Shown one piece after another: positions 28,609-39,752 of a stretch of 64,000 nt of DNA. Both the position numbers and the translations under genes were made by a program. The notes beneath the pieces were generated by a model. That model ran no database searches, was not told where the DNA came from, and saw nothing but the letters and a program-made list of their open reading frames with translations. This stretch comes from Mactra quadrangularis (Eukaryota > Mollusca > Bivalvia > Venerida > Mactridae), in assembly GCA_025267735.1 (NCBI GenBank), contig CM046303.1:42483380-42547379 (forward strand), in the 5' to 3' direction. Each line of letters starts with the position of its first letter. The stretch's first letter is position 1.

Positions 28609-31600
28609 ATGAAAGGTTCAGTTCAAGAAAAACAAGCAATCATGGCAGACCTAATAGATACACTTATACAAGCATACCCGAATAACTGTGAACAATTACA
28701 GGAAGAAATTCAATCTTTGAAAAGGAAATTAGATGTTCTAGAGGAAGAAAATACAAAAATGAGAAAAATCGAATTTAAGTGTGATATATGTTATAAAAGT
28801 TATCGTTATAAGAGAGATTTAACAAGACAAATACTATCTCACAGCACGTTTTTTAGATGTACATTTTGTGATTGTAAATTTAGAAGAAAGGATTATCTTC
28901 ATAAACATATCAAATCTAAACATCAACAATATGGTGGACAGCAAATAGCAAGTGAAAAAACAATACCTCATCCTTTACAACAGTCTGAGATTACATCATC
29001 CGATCACCAGTATGTACGTCCTTCCTTGGAAGATTCTACAGAAAGACAAGGACAGTCTGAGATTGCATCATCCGATCACCAGTATGCACGTCCTTCCTTG
29101 GAAGATTCTACAGAAAGACAAGGGTACAACATTTCTTCTTTAGATTCAGCTGGAAACAGAAATTCTAGTAATATTCAACTCGTTAGACATTCTGCTGAAA
29201 ACAACAATAACACACAAAATTCTACAACAATTAGTGATCATAATTATGCTACAACTGAAACTGCCTTGAATCGTGCCATACAAGATTTTACCATTCAATC
29301 AAATCAACATGAACAGTATGATATGTTAACATTTTTTGCTAATGTAAAACCTCGAGTTCAAGATATTTTATCATCAAGATTACAAAACAGTGGAATCAAA
29401 TACTATCTTTCAGTTCAAGTAGAATTAACGAAAGATACTCTAGACGGTCCACAATCAACTACTCCTCACTTTAGAAGTAGGACTTCTACTATTTTAAATC
29501 TAACAACGTTTGATGAACAAAATTTAAATGAGAGTTTCCAGAAAATGTTCGAAAGTTTCGAAAAGTATATTCGAGAATCATCTGGATGGGTGTTGAAAAA
29601 AGTGTTACATTTGATTATTCATACTGTGAAATACACTCCTTTATCAGCTTCAAGTTATACAGAACTTCCTAAGGATCTGAGGCGATTACAAAGTCTCTTA
29701 AATATTAGGAATATAGATCAAAAATGTTTTCTCTGGAGTTGTCTGGCTTCCATACATCCCAAAGATACTCCTCTGGTAAGTGATTATGAAGAATATGAAA
29801 AGGAATTAAACATGCAAGGTATTGATTATCCTGTTTCAATTAATCAGATCAATAAATTTGAGAATCAGAATCCATCTATATCTGTCAATGTATTTACATA
29901 CCAAGACAAAGAAGTTTTACCCTTTCGCATTACAAAACAATATGGTCGATACCATAATATCAATTTATTACTTTTACAATCTGAAAAGAAATCCCATTAT
30001 GTCCTCATTAAAAACTTGAATTTGTTTTTAGACAGTCAAAGAAAAAGCAGGGCTGGTTATTTCTATTGCTCATTTTGTTTACATGGCTTCACCAAGGAAT
30101 CACTCCTTCAAGAACACATTCCTTATTGTCAAGTTCATGGTGAACAAAAGATTGAATTACCATCTATCAGGGATTGTTTTTTAGAATTTAAAGATTATGA
30201 AAAAACACTCAGGGTACCTTATGTTATTTATGCTGATTTTGAAACTTTAAACAAACCTTTAAATAACGATACAGTAGGTTGTACAACTCAAACACAGTTA
30301 TTAGAACCTTGTTCATTTGGTTATAAAGTGATTTGCATAGACCCCAATTTTTCAAAAGATATAGTTATATATAGAGGTCGTGACGCTTCTCATAAATTAA
30401 TTGAGTGTCTGTTAAAAGAAAGTGAGAAAATTCAAAAACAACTCAAAAATATAAGACCATTACTTTTATCGTCAAGAGAAGAAACATTATTTCAGATAGC
30501 TGATAGATGTTGTTTATGTAAAAAATATTTTACAACCAAAGACAAAAAAGCTAGGCATCACGGGCATACTAGTGGTCACTATATTGGAGCAGCTCATATG
30601 AATTGCAATTTACAGTGTAAACAGGTTAATTTCATTCCAGTTGTATTTCATAACTTGAAAAATTTTGATGGACATTTATTATGTCAGAGTATAGGCTCCT
30701 TCAAAGATTACAAAATCAATTGCATACCACAAACCATGGAAAAATATATAAGTTTTAGTATAGAACGCCTTCGATTTATTGACTCCTTTGCATTCTTACC
30801 CTCTTCTTTAGATACACTGGTTGATAATTTAACTCAAAATGGTTTGTCATCTTTTCGACATTTTCAAGGTGAAATTAAAAATCACTCAGAGTTGTTACTA
30901 AGAAAGGGTGTTTATCCCTATGAATACATGGATAGTTGGGATAAATTTGATAAAACTCAACTACCTCCAATAAAAGAGTTTTACTCATCATTAAAAAATG
31001 AATGTATTTCTCAACAAGAATATGAATATGCTATACATGTATACAATGCCTGCGGCATTAAGACACTTGGGGAGTATCATGACCTCTATCTTAAAACAGA
31101 TGTATTATTGCTAGCTGACGTGTTTGAGAACTTTCGTGATATGTCTCAAAAATGTTACGACCTTGATCCATGTCACTTCTATACCAGCCCCGGCCTCAGC
31201 TGGCAGGCAATGTTAAAAATGACTGGTGTGACCTTAGAACTTATGACAGATATAGATCAGATTTTGTTCATAGAAAAGGGTATCAGAGGGGGAATCAGTC
31301 AAATTTCAAATAGATACAAAAAAGCAAATAATCCTTACTTGGATGACTATGATTCAAACAAAAAACCCTCTTTTTTGGCATATTATGATATTAATAATTT
31401 ATATGGACTCTCGTTATCTGATAGATTACCAGTAGGATTATTTACATTTTTGTCTGAGGAAGAAATAAATTCGTTTGATGTTATGAAAATACCAGAGGAT
31501 GGATCTAAAGGATATATTTTGGAGATAGATTTAGAATATCCAGAAAATTTACACGAGAGTCACAATGACTATCCTTTAGCTCGAGAACGTAAATTTATAC

Positions 31601-32882
31601 CAAATGAAAAGTTATCACCATATGCACAACATGTATTGAAAAATCTTCATGGAAAACAAGCAGATGACCCACTTCCACCAAGAGCGAAAGTTGAAAAGCT
31701 ACTCACCACTCTTGAAGATAAAGAAAAATATGTACTCCACTATAAGAATCTACAGCTATATCTTCAGTTAGGTCTGAAATTGAAAAAAATACACAGAATA
31801 CTAGAATTTCACCAAGAAGCCTTTATGCAACCCTATGTTGAGTTCAACACAAACATGAGAAAACAGGCTAAATCAACCTTTGAGAAAAACTTCTTCAAGC
31901 TGATGAATAACTCAGTTTTTGGTAAGTATATAATTTGAAATTATTTGTTTTATATAAAAAATAAACATTTTTGATAAACATTTTAAATAATTAATAAACA
32001 TAATAGATAAACATTTTAAATAATTAATGATGAATAATTTTGTTTTAACATGTAAAAATATTTCTATAATCGTAAAATCTGCTTACCTTATGTTAGTTTC
32101 AACCATTACTTACATTTAATTTTTTACTTTCAGGAAAGACCATGGAAAATCTTAGAAAGCATCGCTCGGTTGAACTGATACATACAGAACAAAGATTAGG
32201 AAAGCTATCAGCTAAATCCACCTACAAACTTCATAGAATATTCTCAGAAGATCTTGTGGGAGTAGAATTAAACAGATTGAAAGTAAAATTAAACAAGCCA
32301 ATATACGTTGGAATGAGCGTTCTAGATCTATCGAAACATACTATGTACGATTTCTATTACAATCACTTGAAACAATTGTATGGAGACAAAGTGCAGCTAC
32401 AAATGACTGACACGGACTCATTTTTGTTTTACTGTGGAACAGAAGATTTGTTAAGTGATATGTATAATTATGCTCATCTTTTTGATACTTCAGACTTCCC
32501 CAAAGATCACTTTTTACATAGTGATATCAATAAAAAAGTGATGGGAAAAATGAAAAGTGAAACCAATGAAAAATGTATTTCAGAATATTGTGGTCTTAGA
32601 TCAAAAATGTATGCTTTTAGCTGTGACGGTAAGGAAGACAAACGTGCTAAGGGTATATCAAAGGTGGTAGTCAAAAAAGATTTAAGACTACAACATTATA
32701 AAGAGACATTATTCAATAATTCACAATTAGTTTCTCATATGAATACATTTCGTAGTCATAATCATGAAATATATGTGGAAAATATTAAGAAGATTGGGTT
32801 GTCTTGCTTTGATGACAAGAGATACTTATTAGATGATGGAATTACATCACTTGCTTATGGTCATTACAAAATTCAACAGTAA
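28609..32882 (+). CDS. Protein-primed family B DNA polymerase (PolB), two exons
   Basis: Exon 1 is 28609-31921 and exon 2 is 32134-32882; together 1,353 residues. Residues about 58-105 hold two C2H2 fingers, the first with Gln in place of the first His, the second complete (CTFCDCKF...HIKSKH). A 24-residue segment is duplicated in tandem near 125-172. Exonuclease: D543-x-E545 (YADFET) and FHNLKNFDGHLL. Polymerase motif A: D927 (YYDINNLYG); motif B KLMNNSVFG-K is split by the intron; motif C: D1197-T-D1199-S. A Cys/His cluster (CCLCKKYF...GHYIGAAH) fits the terminal-protein-dependent group. It replicates the element from a protein primer at the TIRs. The frame is intact. An alternative start is at 28642. 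Confidence 0.92.
31922..32133 (+). other. PolB intron, 212 bp
   Basis: GTAAGTATAT donor directly after TTTG in the motif B codons, and TTTTTTACTTTCAG acceptor. Removing it restores an uninterrupted frame; unspliced, the frame stops 12 bases into the intron. The body contains a 20-bp-scale tandem (ATAAACATTTTAAATAATTA, twice). Confidence 0.85.
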
Positions 32883-33230
32883 TCAATCAGATTATATATA
32901 TTTATTCGCACAGCAAACAGTTAAAATATTTTCATGACAATTCAAACTATTCTAAAATGTTTTTATTCCATATTACTTTTCTCCTTTTTACTGTGGAAGT
33001 GTGACCTGAAAAATTAAATATATGTAGGATACACAACGAGTGTAACTAACAAAGCGTGGATATACGAGGGTTAAAACAACTGTTTTTGTATAGCTTTATA
33101 GAAATACAATGTGATAATATTAATGTATATGACTATTATATTAGATTGTAGACTTTTTATGTGAGTATGTATACATCATTTTAAGGTTTAATAAACGAGT
33201 TTTCAAGTATTCTATCTCTGTATTTTTATA
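32883..33230. terminator. 3' region between convergent PolB and the minus-strand gene
   Basis: No frame. AATAAACG at 33190-33197 is a likely polyadenylation signal for PolB. The minus-strand gene ends at 33231, so the two genes converge here. Confidence 0.45.
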
Positions 33231-34298
33231 TTAAAAATTGAAATATCTTACTGGTATTGCATAAAATAGCTCCTCATTGTCATGGAGCAATTCCTCCTCA
33301 CCACCTCCATGTTGATATACAGTCACCTAAAATATTTGAATGGAAAATTAAGTAAAATAAATTACTTAACAACGAATCATCATAATATACAGTTATTTTT
33401 ATATTTTGATTGGTAAATAAGACAAATTCATTGTTTATAGTTTACTCCTTTAACCCCCCCTCCATTCCATAATAAAGTATTCATTAATTCACTATAACTT
33501 AGGTTGATGTAGTGTTGAACTATTAATATAGACATATTGAATCATATATAAGTAATAATTTAATCAACTTACGAATGGAGGGGATGTTCCTTGTTGTGGT
33601 TGTTGCATCTGCTGCTGTTGTTGTTGTATCTGCTGCTGCTGTGATTGCTTCATCTGCTGTTGTCGTATATGCTGCTGCTGTGGTTGTTGCATCTGCTGCT
33701 GTTGCTGTGGAGGTTGTTGAGGTGGTTCCTGCTGTACCTGCAGATGTGGGTTTATTTAGAAAAAATGAACATGAATAAAATCAATGAATATTTCAGAACA
33801 TATGTTTCACATCCTTAAGATAAAATGTTAGCACTTAGATTCTTAACACAAACAAGTTCAAAATATGTGTCTTCAAACCACTAAATACTATTTTTTTATG
33901 ATCAATAGTTTAAACATCAACGATTCCCTAAAACAGATGCAAATACTGGTTAAATTTGCGTGATTAAAATAAATAGGTTTTAACCAAATGATAACAATAA
34001 CTTAGAAATATTCTTAACAAACCTGTGGTGATGTACTGTTGAATATATCCGCATAATGTTCCACTTTTCCGAGTAATTTCCGAAGTTCTTCAATCTCATC
34101 TTCATTAAATGATATAGATTTTGATTTTGAAAAATCGAATTTACCCTTTGGACTATTGAAACAGTCCTTTTTGTCTGATATATGCACATATGTCCTTCCG
34201 TTAAACGGGGTAATACATATCTCCTTATATTTCCCAAATTGGGAAGATGCTTTAACTATTCTGTTATCATAACTTCTCTTTTCGGTGAAAGTAGCCAT
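33231..34298 (-). CDS. Spliced accessory gene: PC4-like N-terminus and Q-rich tail (178 aa)
   Basis: Three exons on the minus strand with consensus GT/AG and phase 0 junctions: 34298-34023 (92 codons), 33737-33573 (55) and 33326-33231 (31 plus TAA). Exon 1 has ICITPFNGRTYVHISDKKD, KGKFDF..SKSISF and DEIEELRKLLGK, a beta-beta-beta-helix rhythm close to PC4-type ssDNA-binding domains (a weak call). Exon 2 is almost pure Gln with Met/Pro/His, resembling activation domains. Exon 3 is acidic, then VRYFNF. It may be an early transcription regulator. Its promoter region is shared with the divergent secreted-protein gene. Only gene of the element on this strand. Confidence 0.6.
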
Positions 34299-34947
34299 TT
34301 TAAAAAAAAAAATAATATGAAAAGTAAGCAATGTACAAACTAGTCAACTGGGTGAATAGTATGAAGAAAATATTTTTAAAAAATACTATTATAACCTTCA
34401 TGTGATGCTCATTCCGTTTTCCTATTGGTCAATTTAGGTGTTTGATTGGTTCTGTAAAAAGCATCTATATTAGACGCATTTTCATTGGATAGTTTTTACA
34501 AGTAGGATATCTTTACATCAATTTACCTTTCCATTGGTTCTCTAAAAAATATCTTTGAAAACTAACTTTCATTGGTTAATTCGATAACAAGTTAAATCTA
34601 GAATACATATCATTAATTTACTCTCGAAAATGTCATCTATTGGTTTGGTGCTTTATATCGTCGTTTTAACAATGATTAACAAGGATGTATAAAACAATCA
34701 GTATCCAGCAATTAATAAACCAAACAATGAGTTCTGGACCAGTAATCCCGTGGTCATATCCGTCATTCTCTTACACTCTGTTCATATACATTTATGTATA
34801 TGAAAGTAGCGAACGACAACTCTGCTGAGAGATTGATTTTCCGTTGGTTTATATAAAGTTCACTAAAAGACCCAGTTCGTAACAAGCCCAGTTCGATACT
34901 AATTTCCCGGAAGTTCTAAATAAATCCAGAACAAAATACAACACAAT
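34299..34947. promoter_or_regulatory. Divergent promoter region with six CCAAT boxes
   Basis: ATTGG (inverted CCAAT) occurs at 34424, 34445, 34484, 34533, 34571 and 34639, all in the same orientation. A TATA box (TTATATAAAG) at 34848-34857 lies about 90 bp before the plus-strand ATG at 34948. The minus-strand gene starts at 34298. NF-Y-type control is inferred. Confidence 0.55.
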
Positions 34948-36471
34948 ATGATGTTTCTTTTATTATTGGCGATGCTGTGTCGTCAGGGTTTGTCTAGTGA
35001 TGTTGATATGTACCATATGTGTTCGCAGAGAGTTCCAACTCTGTTAGACTGTACTGCAATAACAGATAAACATGTTGATTACGTGTATAATGGGAGTCCT
35101 GAGAATGAGATTTCTAAGATATTGGTTTACAGGTTACAGGGGACCGTTGCATTGAAGAACTTACAATCTGTTCATACGATTGACATTCAAGTTGGATACA
35201 GCACCTATTCTCAGGTTATAGAATATCATTCCCCTGTTACCTTGTTACAGAAACTTGAGAAAGATGAACCTCCTTTAGTTTGTAGTGTAAGTATATATGA
35301 AGATCATTCATGTTAACATAGTTAACCCTACCCCCCCCCCCAAAAGTGGTATTCAACACATATTTTAGGTCATATATACGACGGTCAGCTCTTCTACATA
35401 GTTTTCCTGGACACTTTTTTTAACACCAGTACTTACTTGTCCTACCACGACGCTAACAACTCATAAATAGGGTATGACCTACCGCGAGCAGGCTCGAACC
35501 CGAACCCCCCCCCCGACTTCATAGACAGACATGCTAACCACTATGCCACAACCACGGCTCCCTCCAACGATGGATTCACACCAGTTATTATGATATATAT
35601 ATACATAGAACTTGTAATCAGATAACCAAGTGATGTAAATGTGTGTTATATGTTCTTAATATTTTTCTTCTACATTTAAAAATTCATGATACAATACTTA
35701 TCATATTCTGTGACAGGTCTTGCTTATCTATTAAATTCATTGGTGGTTTGAGTCTTCCCTCACTCAGATAGCAGTCAGGTCCGTTCTTTAACACTCTTCT
35801 ACACATACACATCATAGTTCAGGTTGGGTTGATATCACTGCAAATTGATACATTCATGTTGTTTTATAAAAATCTAACCATTTGCGTTAATTTCTATTTC
35901 AGGTAAATGATGTCATCAACAATATCAATCATCCTACACCTACAACAAACAGTAAACAGATTACAGGTGTGTATTTAAATTGTATTTTGTGGTAGAGAGA
36001 CTATTCAGTTTACAAGTCAGATACACTCACTCATATAACTAACAAAGAGTGAGTTAACAGGTATTACATTGAAATAATTTGTTCCTAGGTATGTAAAGCT
36101 GCATGTGTATCGTCTGTTAAACCATTTAAGTGTTGTTGTAACATACTCTACCCTCCATAGGTTCTAATACACATTTACATTATACAGGAAGTAGGAAATG
36201 TTACATTATAGCAAGTTTATAAAATTATTTAGATCTTATATATTGATTTTACTCTATGTACCAGTTCAACTGAGTATTGCTTTCTAAGATTTTCCATGGT
36301 CTGTCCTGAAAATATAGAACAAGAATTTAATTTATGCTTCAAATATATTTTATTCTGTATATTACTTTTTCAGTTGATGATTATACAACCGATGATCAAA
36401 GTACTGAACCATATCGAGTATTTTGGTTTAGGTTGATTGAAGTCTTTTTTCTATATGGTCAGCAAAAATGA
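34948..36471 (+). CDS. Spliced gene for a small secreted protein, unknown family
   Basis: Three exons with consensus splice sites: 34948-35286, 35903-35966 and 36374-36471, giving 166 residues. The first 16 residues (MMFLLLLAMLCRQGLS) are a signal peptide. Exon 1 then has four Cys (YHMC, LLDC and others) and a beta-rich stretch (ISKILVYRLQGTVALKNL). Exon 2 and exon 3 add a Thr/Asn/Asp-rich linker (PTPTTNSKQ, DDYTTDDQSTEPY) and a short aromatic end, VFWFRLIEVFFLYG, which could be a weak membrane segment. No homologue recognised. It could be a captured host gene or a viral surface/secreted factor. Its TATA/CCAAT promoter and introns are host-like. The final exon is the least certain. Confidence 0.55.
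35333..35567 (-). mobile_element. tRNA-derived SINE inside intron 1 of the secreted-protein gene
   Basis: On the minus strand: A box GGCATAGTGGTTAGCA, a G-run, B box GGTTCGAGCC, then a body ending CGTCGTATATATGACCTAAA and ATGTGTTGAAT, the LINE-like tail seen in other SINEs here. The run of C (plus) at 35508-35517 is in the tRNA-like part. It was inserted after the gene structure formed. Confidence 0.65.
36252..36312 (-). pseudogene. Inverted fragment of PolB intron-exon 2 junction
   Basis: On the minus strand this 60-bp segment matches 32131-32190: TTTCAGGA, AGACCATGGAAAATCTTAG, AAAGCA and TTGAACTG, with several differences. It covers the splice acceptor and the first 16-18 codons of exon 2. 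It lies in intron 2 of the secreted-protein gene. A remnant of another Polinton copy, or an internal duplication. Confidence 0.65.
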
Positions 36472-37971
36472 AGTGAAGACTCTATTGTTAGAAGTAAAAA
36501 AGTGGAACTTACCTGACAATTCCATGACTTCAAAACTTTCTTTCACAAAGAAAAAATTTGTTAAGTTAAAAAGAACAAAAGAGAAAGTAATCCTTTTTTT
36601 TGTTTTTATCAAATTTTATCAGTGACTATATTCAAGCTAGCTTCATCAGAAAATGAAAACATTTCTATAGTTTCAACTTGGCTATTGATGTTATTGGGTA
36701 TGTTCAAAGGGTATTTTAATGGTATTTTGCTGTTCAGTAACTCTGAATAAAGGGGGTTATTCATTGAGAAGATTGGTGTTTGGATAGTATAATTTGAAAA
36801 ACTAGCTAGAGGCTTGTTTTGGGTAAATGTATGTAGATGAACTATTTGATAACAACTACTTGGTTATAATTTGTACTTGACCATCAAAGTGTGAGCACAT
36901 GGTCTGTAATTTTACAAACTCAAGAATAAAAGAAAGATTGGTATTCATTCCACAGTATATGATTACAATAAACACACTACCAGCTAGTAATGACCATTGA
37001 ACTTGGGTTCAATGATCATTACTCTATATGTACTGTCTTAGTATATCATGTTCTATGTTATCTACTTGATGATTTAGAACCATTAATATGAATTCACAAA
37101 AAGAATCCACAAAAAATTCTGTTCTTTTAAAAACTTTAGAAAATGTATGATGAATATTTCCACTGTTGAGAAAGTGCACCAAATATTTCCCGCCTTTGAC
37201 GTGCTGATCTGGTAGCAGTGTGTTGTGCTGGGTTAGGTTGGATGTTGATGAGTACCAAGTTTCGGAGCGATCAGAATAGGGGAAAGCTAGAGTCTTTGTA
37301 AGTTGGGCATTTTATCGCTAGTATTATGTATGTTATACATCAACTAGTTAAAAATATTAACATTTAAAGAGTAACAACTGATACAACTGATTGTTCAATT
37401 TTTAGTCATACTCATTGGGAGCAAGTATAACAGCGTTATGTGAAATGATTGTTTTTAAAAATATTAACGGTTAAAGGGAAATAACTCACACAACCGATTG
37501 TTCAATTTTTAGTTATACTCTTAGAGAGTAAGTACAGCAGCGTTATACGAAATGTTTGTTTTTAAATATGCTTTTTCCATGTAAAGGATTTAGTGTGCAG
37601 GCTCGTTGGATTCGGTTCGGTGATTTCATTGGAGTAGTTCTCCTACTTCTTTCTCGATTTGGAAAACTATCTTTTCATAAATAAAGCGTCTACAACTGAC
37701 TGGTCTATTGTATTTGTAATGGATACTTAACCCTTAGACGGTTGTCAATACAATTGCTCTCTATATAAGGTTGAAAGGTGATATTAATCGTTTGTAATTC
37801 AAAACTGTCCGCTAAATTTCAAACTGATTTCAAATAAACGCGGTGTAAAAAAAGAGCTTAATATTTCCCACCACTGTTGCCTCGCCTGCGTCGATGGTTC
37901 AAGATGAGCGCGAAGACTGAATTTATTCTGTATATTAACCATATTTCCCACCATTCACTATTGCACCGACG
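36472..37971. other. Right subterminal region of the Polinton, no gene recognised
   Basis: AT-rich. Includes a tandem duplication at 37347-37563 and, from 37861, degenerate repeats of the TIR sequence (ATATTTCCCACC...GCGCAAGATG-like units). A weak frame at 36437-36625 is low-complexity. Confidence 0.5.
37347..37563 (+). repeat. Tandem duplication of about 108 bp
   Basis: Two copies (37347-37454 and 37456-37563) share TAAAAATATTAAC, GATTGTTCAATTTTTAGT and CAGCGTTAT-GAAATG, about 80% alike. Confidence 0.65.
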
Positions 37972-38058
37972 CCGACGGCGCAAGATGGCCGCGACCTTCT
38001 ATATCTATATTGCGCCGACGGCGCAAGATGGCCGCGAAATTCCCGTTTTTACACTACT
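37972..38058 (-). repeat. Polinton terminal inverted repeat, right
   Basis: Exact inverse of 20752-20838. Left of it, degenerate further copies of the internal unit extend to about 37861. Confidence 0.95.
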
Positions 38059-38064
38059 CATTTG
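38059..38064 (+). repeat. Polinton target-site duplication, right copy
   Basis: CATTTG directly after CACTACT. Confidence 0.9.
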
Positions 38065-38166
38065 GGAAAAATAAGTGATACACTAGCTGATTTGGTGCAG
38101 TTAAAGAGACAGGAACGATTGAGTCAATTACTGAATTTAAATTAATTGAAATTGAATTAAATGTTT

Positions 38167-38325
38167 AAAGGTATAGTTTGCGTTAAAGCTGGGCATCTAA
38201 AAGTTATGATTATCTATAATACATGTACTACAATGTTTTGCTTACAAAAAATTAATAGTTCCATCCAATAGCTATTGAGATATTTCATGTTTTCAGGAGT
38301 CCAGTTATAACGCAAACTATAAACA
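38167..38325. mobile_element. Small hairpin/MITE-like element
   Basis: GGTATAGTTTGCGTTAAAGC at the left and its approximate inverse GTTATAACGCAAACTATAAAC at the right, about 160 bp in total, no coding capacity. TSD not clear. Confidence 0.5.
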
Positions 38326-39289
38326 CCAGTTTAATACTTAATAGTTGAACCCTACAAACAGTGTCTTAATTTTATGTAATTTTTCTGCTCACACATCCAA
38401 ATATAATGCAAAATGTAGATTAGTGTAGTCCTTCATTGTGGACATCTGTGGAGGAATAAAATGCTCACACCACTTTTCTTACCTCACTTATATTTGAATG
38501 CCTCGAGGTCTGAGAGAAATATAACTATTTACGATTCCAGAACTGTAACTTGTTTTACTATGTTATAGTGACAAGAACCATGCTTTTTTGGTGGTAAAAT
38601 TTATAGAATTTTTAACTCAATTACTTAAATATTTTTAACAAATTTGCTCTCGTCTTAAATCAGCGCACAGCGTTTGTTTAGAGTGTGCTCTGATAATGGA
38701 AATTGAACAAATCTCACTTTCTATTTTGAAGTCATTTTATTCATTTCTGTTCCAATACTTAAATGATACTGGTAGCTTCTTCCAAATACTCGAGACACTC
38801 TTTTTAAGGAATAGAATTACATTGAAAAGTAGTCAATGACATTTCGTCTGCAATATTATTGTGATTACAACTGTCTCCAAGTTTGCTTTGGATTTGCATA
38901 ATTATGCGGTATGATGTTTTGTATGCAGGCTGACTTTCGCTTCTTTAATTTCATTTGAATAAATTATTACTTTAGTGAGCGAACATCAATTCGCAAAATG
39001 TGTACTTTGATTCAATTGTGCAATGAGCGTTCGCACGATGTTCGTTATACAACGCGAAATGGCGACAGTTCATAACTTAAATTTTGGATTAATCCGTTAA
39101 TTTCTGTCGCACAACAATGATATTTAAATCAATGTGTTGCTAAAACATTGAATATTGTGCATACATGTGAAAAATAATAAAATTATTCACCATATTAATA
39201 ATAAAAAAAATGCTTATAAATAATGTTATATGGAAAAAATGACGTGTCCCACGTAACATTCGCGGCACCGCAGTCGTACAAATATGTTC
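38326..39289. other. Intergenic, no feature recognised
   Basis: AT-rich DNA without a reading frame or repeat that I can support. Confidence 0.4.
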
Positions 39290-39655
39290 ATAAAAACTTA
39301 GTATCTATGGTGGCTGATTTATGCCGTGTCGTATTTTCGTTTCTTCGCCGCGAAGAAACGAAAAAACCACAAATCCATAGTTTGCCGTATCTTCGTCTTT
39401 TCGTTTCCTCGCCACGAAGAAACGAACACACGACAAAATATATACAACAATACGACAGATAAAATGTGTCGTGTTTTCGCCTTACATCTGTCGTATCTTC
39501 GTCTTTTCATTTTTTCGTGGCGAAGAAACGAAAGGACGAAGATACGACAAACTATGAATCTGACGTGTTTTCGCCCTTCTTAAACTATGGATTTGTCGTG
39601 TTTTCGCCTTACATCTGTCGTATCTTCGTCCTTTCGTTTCTAAACCTATAGTAGG
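39290..39655. repeat. Palindrome-rich repeat cluster
   Basis: The near-perfect palindrome TTTCGTTTCTTCGCCGCGAA with its complement arm GAAACGAAA starts the block near 39337. Variants recur near 39402 and 39515, and TGTCGTATCTTCGTC-TTTCGTTTC occurs repeatedly in both orientations. Short open frames here are symmetrical by-products. Confidence 0.7.
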
Positions 39656-39718
39656 AAGAGCTGGCCGTGGTGTATATGACCTATATACATGTATGTGTTG
39701 AATGCGACGTTAAAAAAG
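39656..39718 (+). mobile_element. SINE tail fragment
   Basis: GAGCTGGCCGTGGTGTATAT, then GACCTATATACA and TGTGTTGAATGCGACGTTAAA, the same tail as the SINEs at 20084 and 35333. No tRNA head precedes it. Followed by an A/G-rich stretch. Confidence 0.5.
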
Positions 39719-39752
39719 AAGAAAAAAAGAAGCGACTAATTTCTTCCCTGTT

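Larger units (their letters stand above)
20752..38058 (+). mobile_element. Complete Polinton/Maverick (adintovirus-like) element, 17,307 bp
   Basis: Ends are AGTAGTGTAAAAACGGG...CCCGTTTTTACACTACT, an 87-bp perfect inverted repeat, flanked by the direct repeat CATTTG at 20746-20751 and 38059-38064. AG...CT ends, a 6-bp target duplication and a 15-20 kb length are Polinton hallmarks. Gene order on the plus strand: PC4-like membrane protein, small protein, BIR protein, zinc protein, integrase, penton, basic protein, hexon, protease, ATPase, two conserved small proteins, PolB; then a spliced minus-strand gene and a spliced secreted-protein gene. Several genes overlap or touch (TAATG, ATGA junctions), as in compact viral operon-like blocks. 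Three morphogenesis genes are broken and the rest are open. A SINE lies in one intron. Confidence 0.95.
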
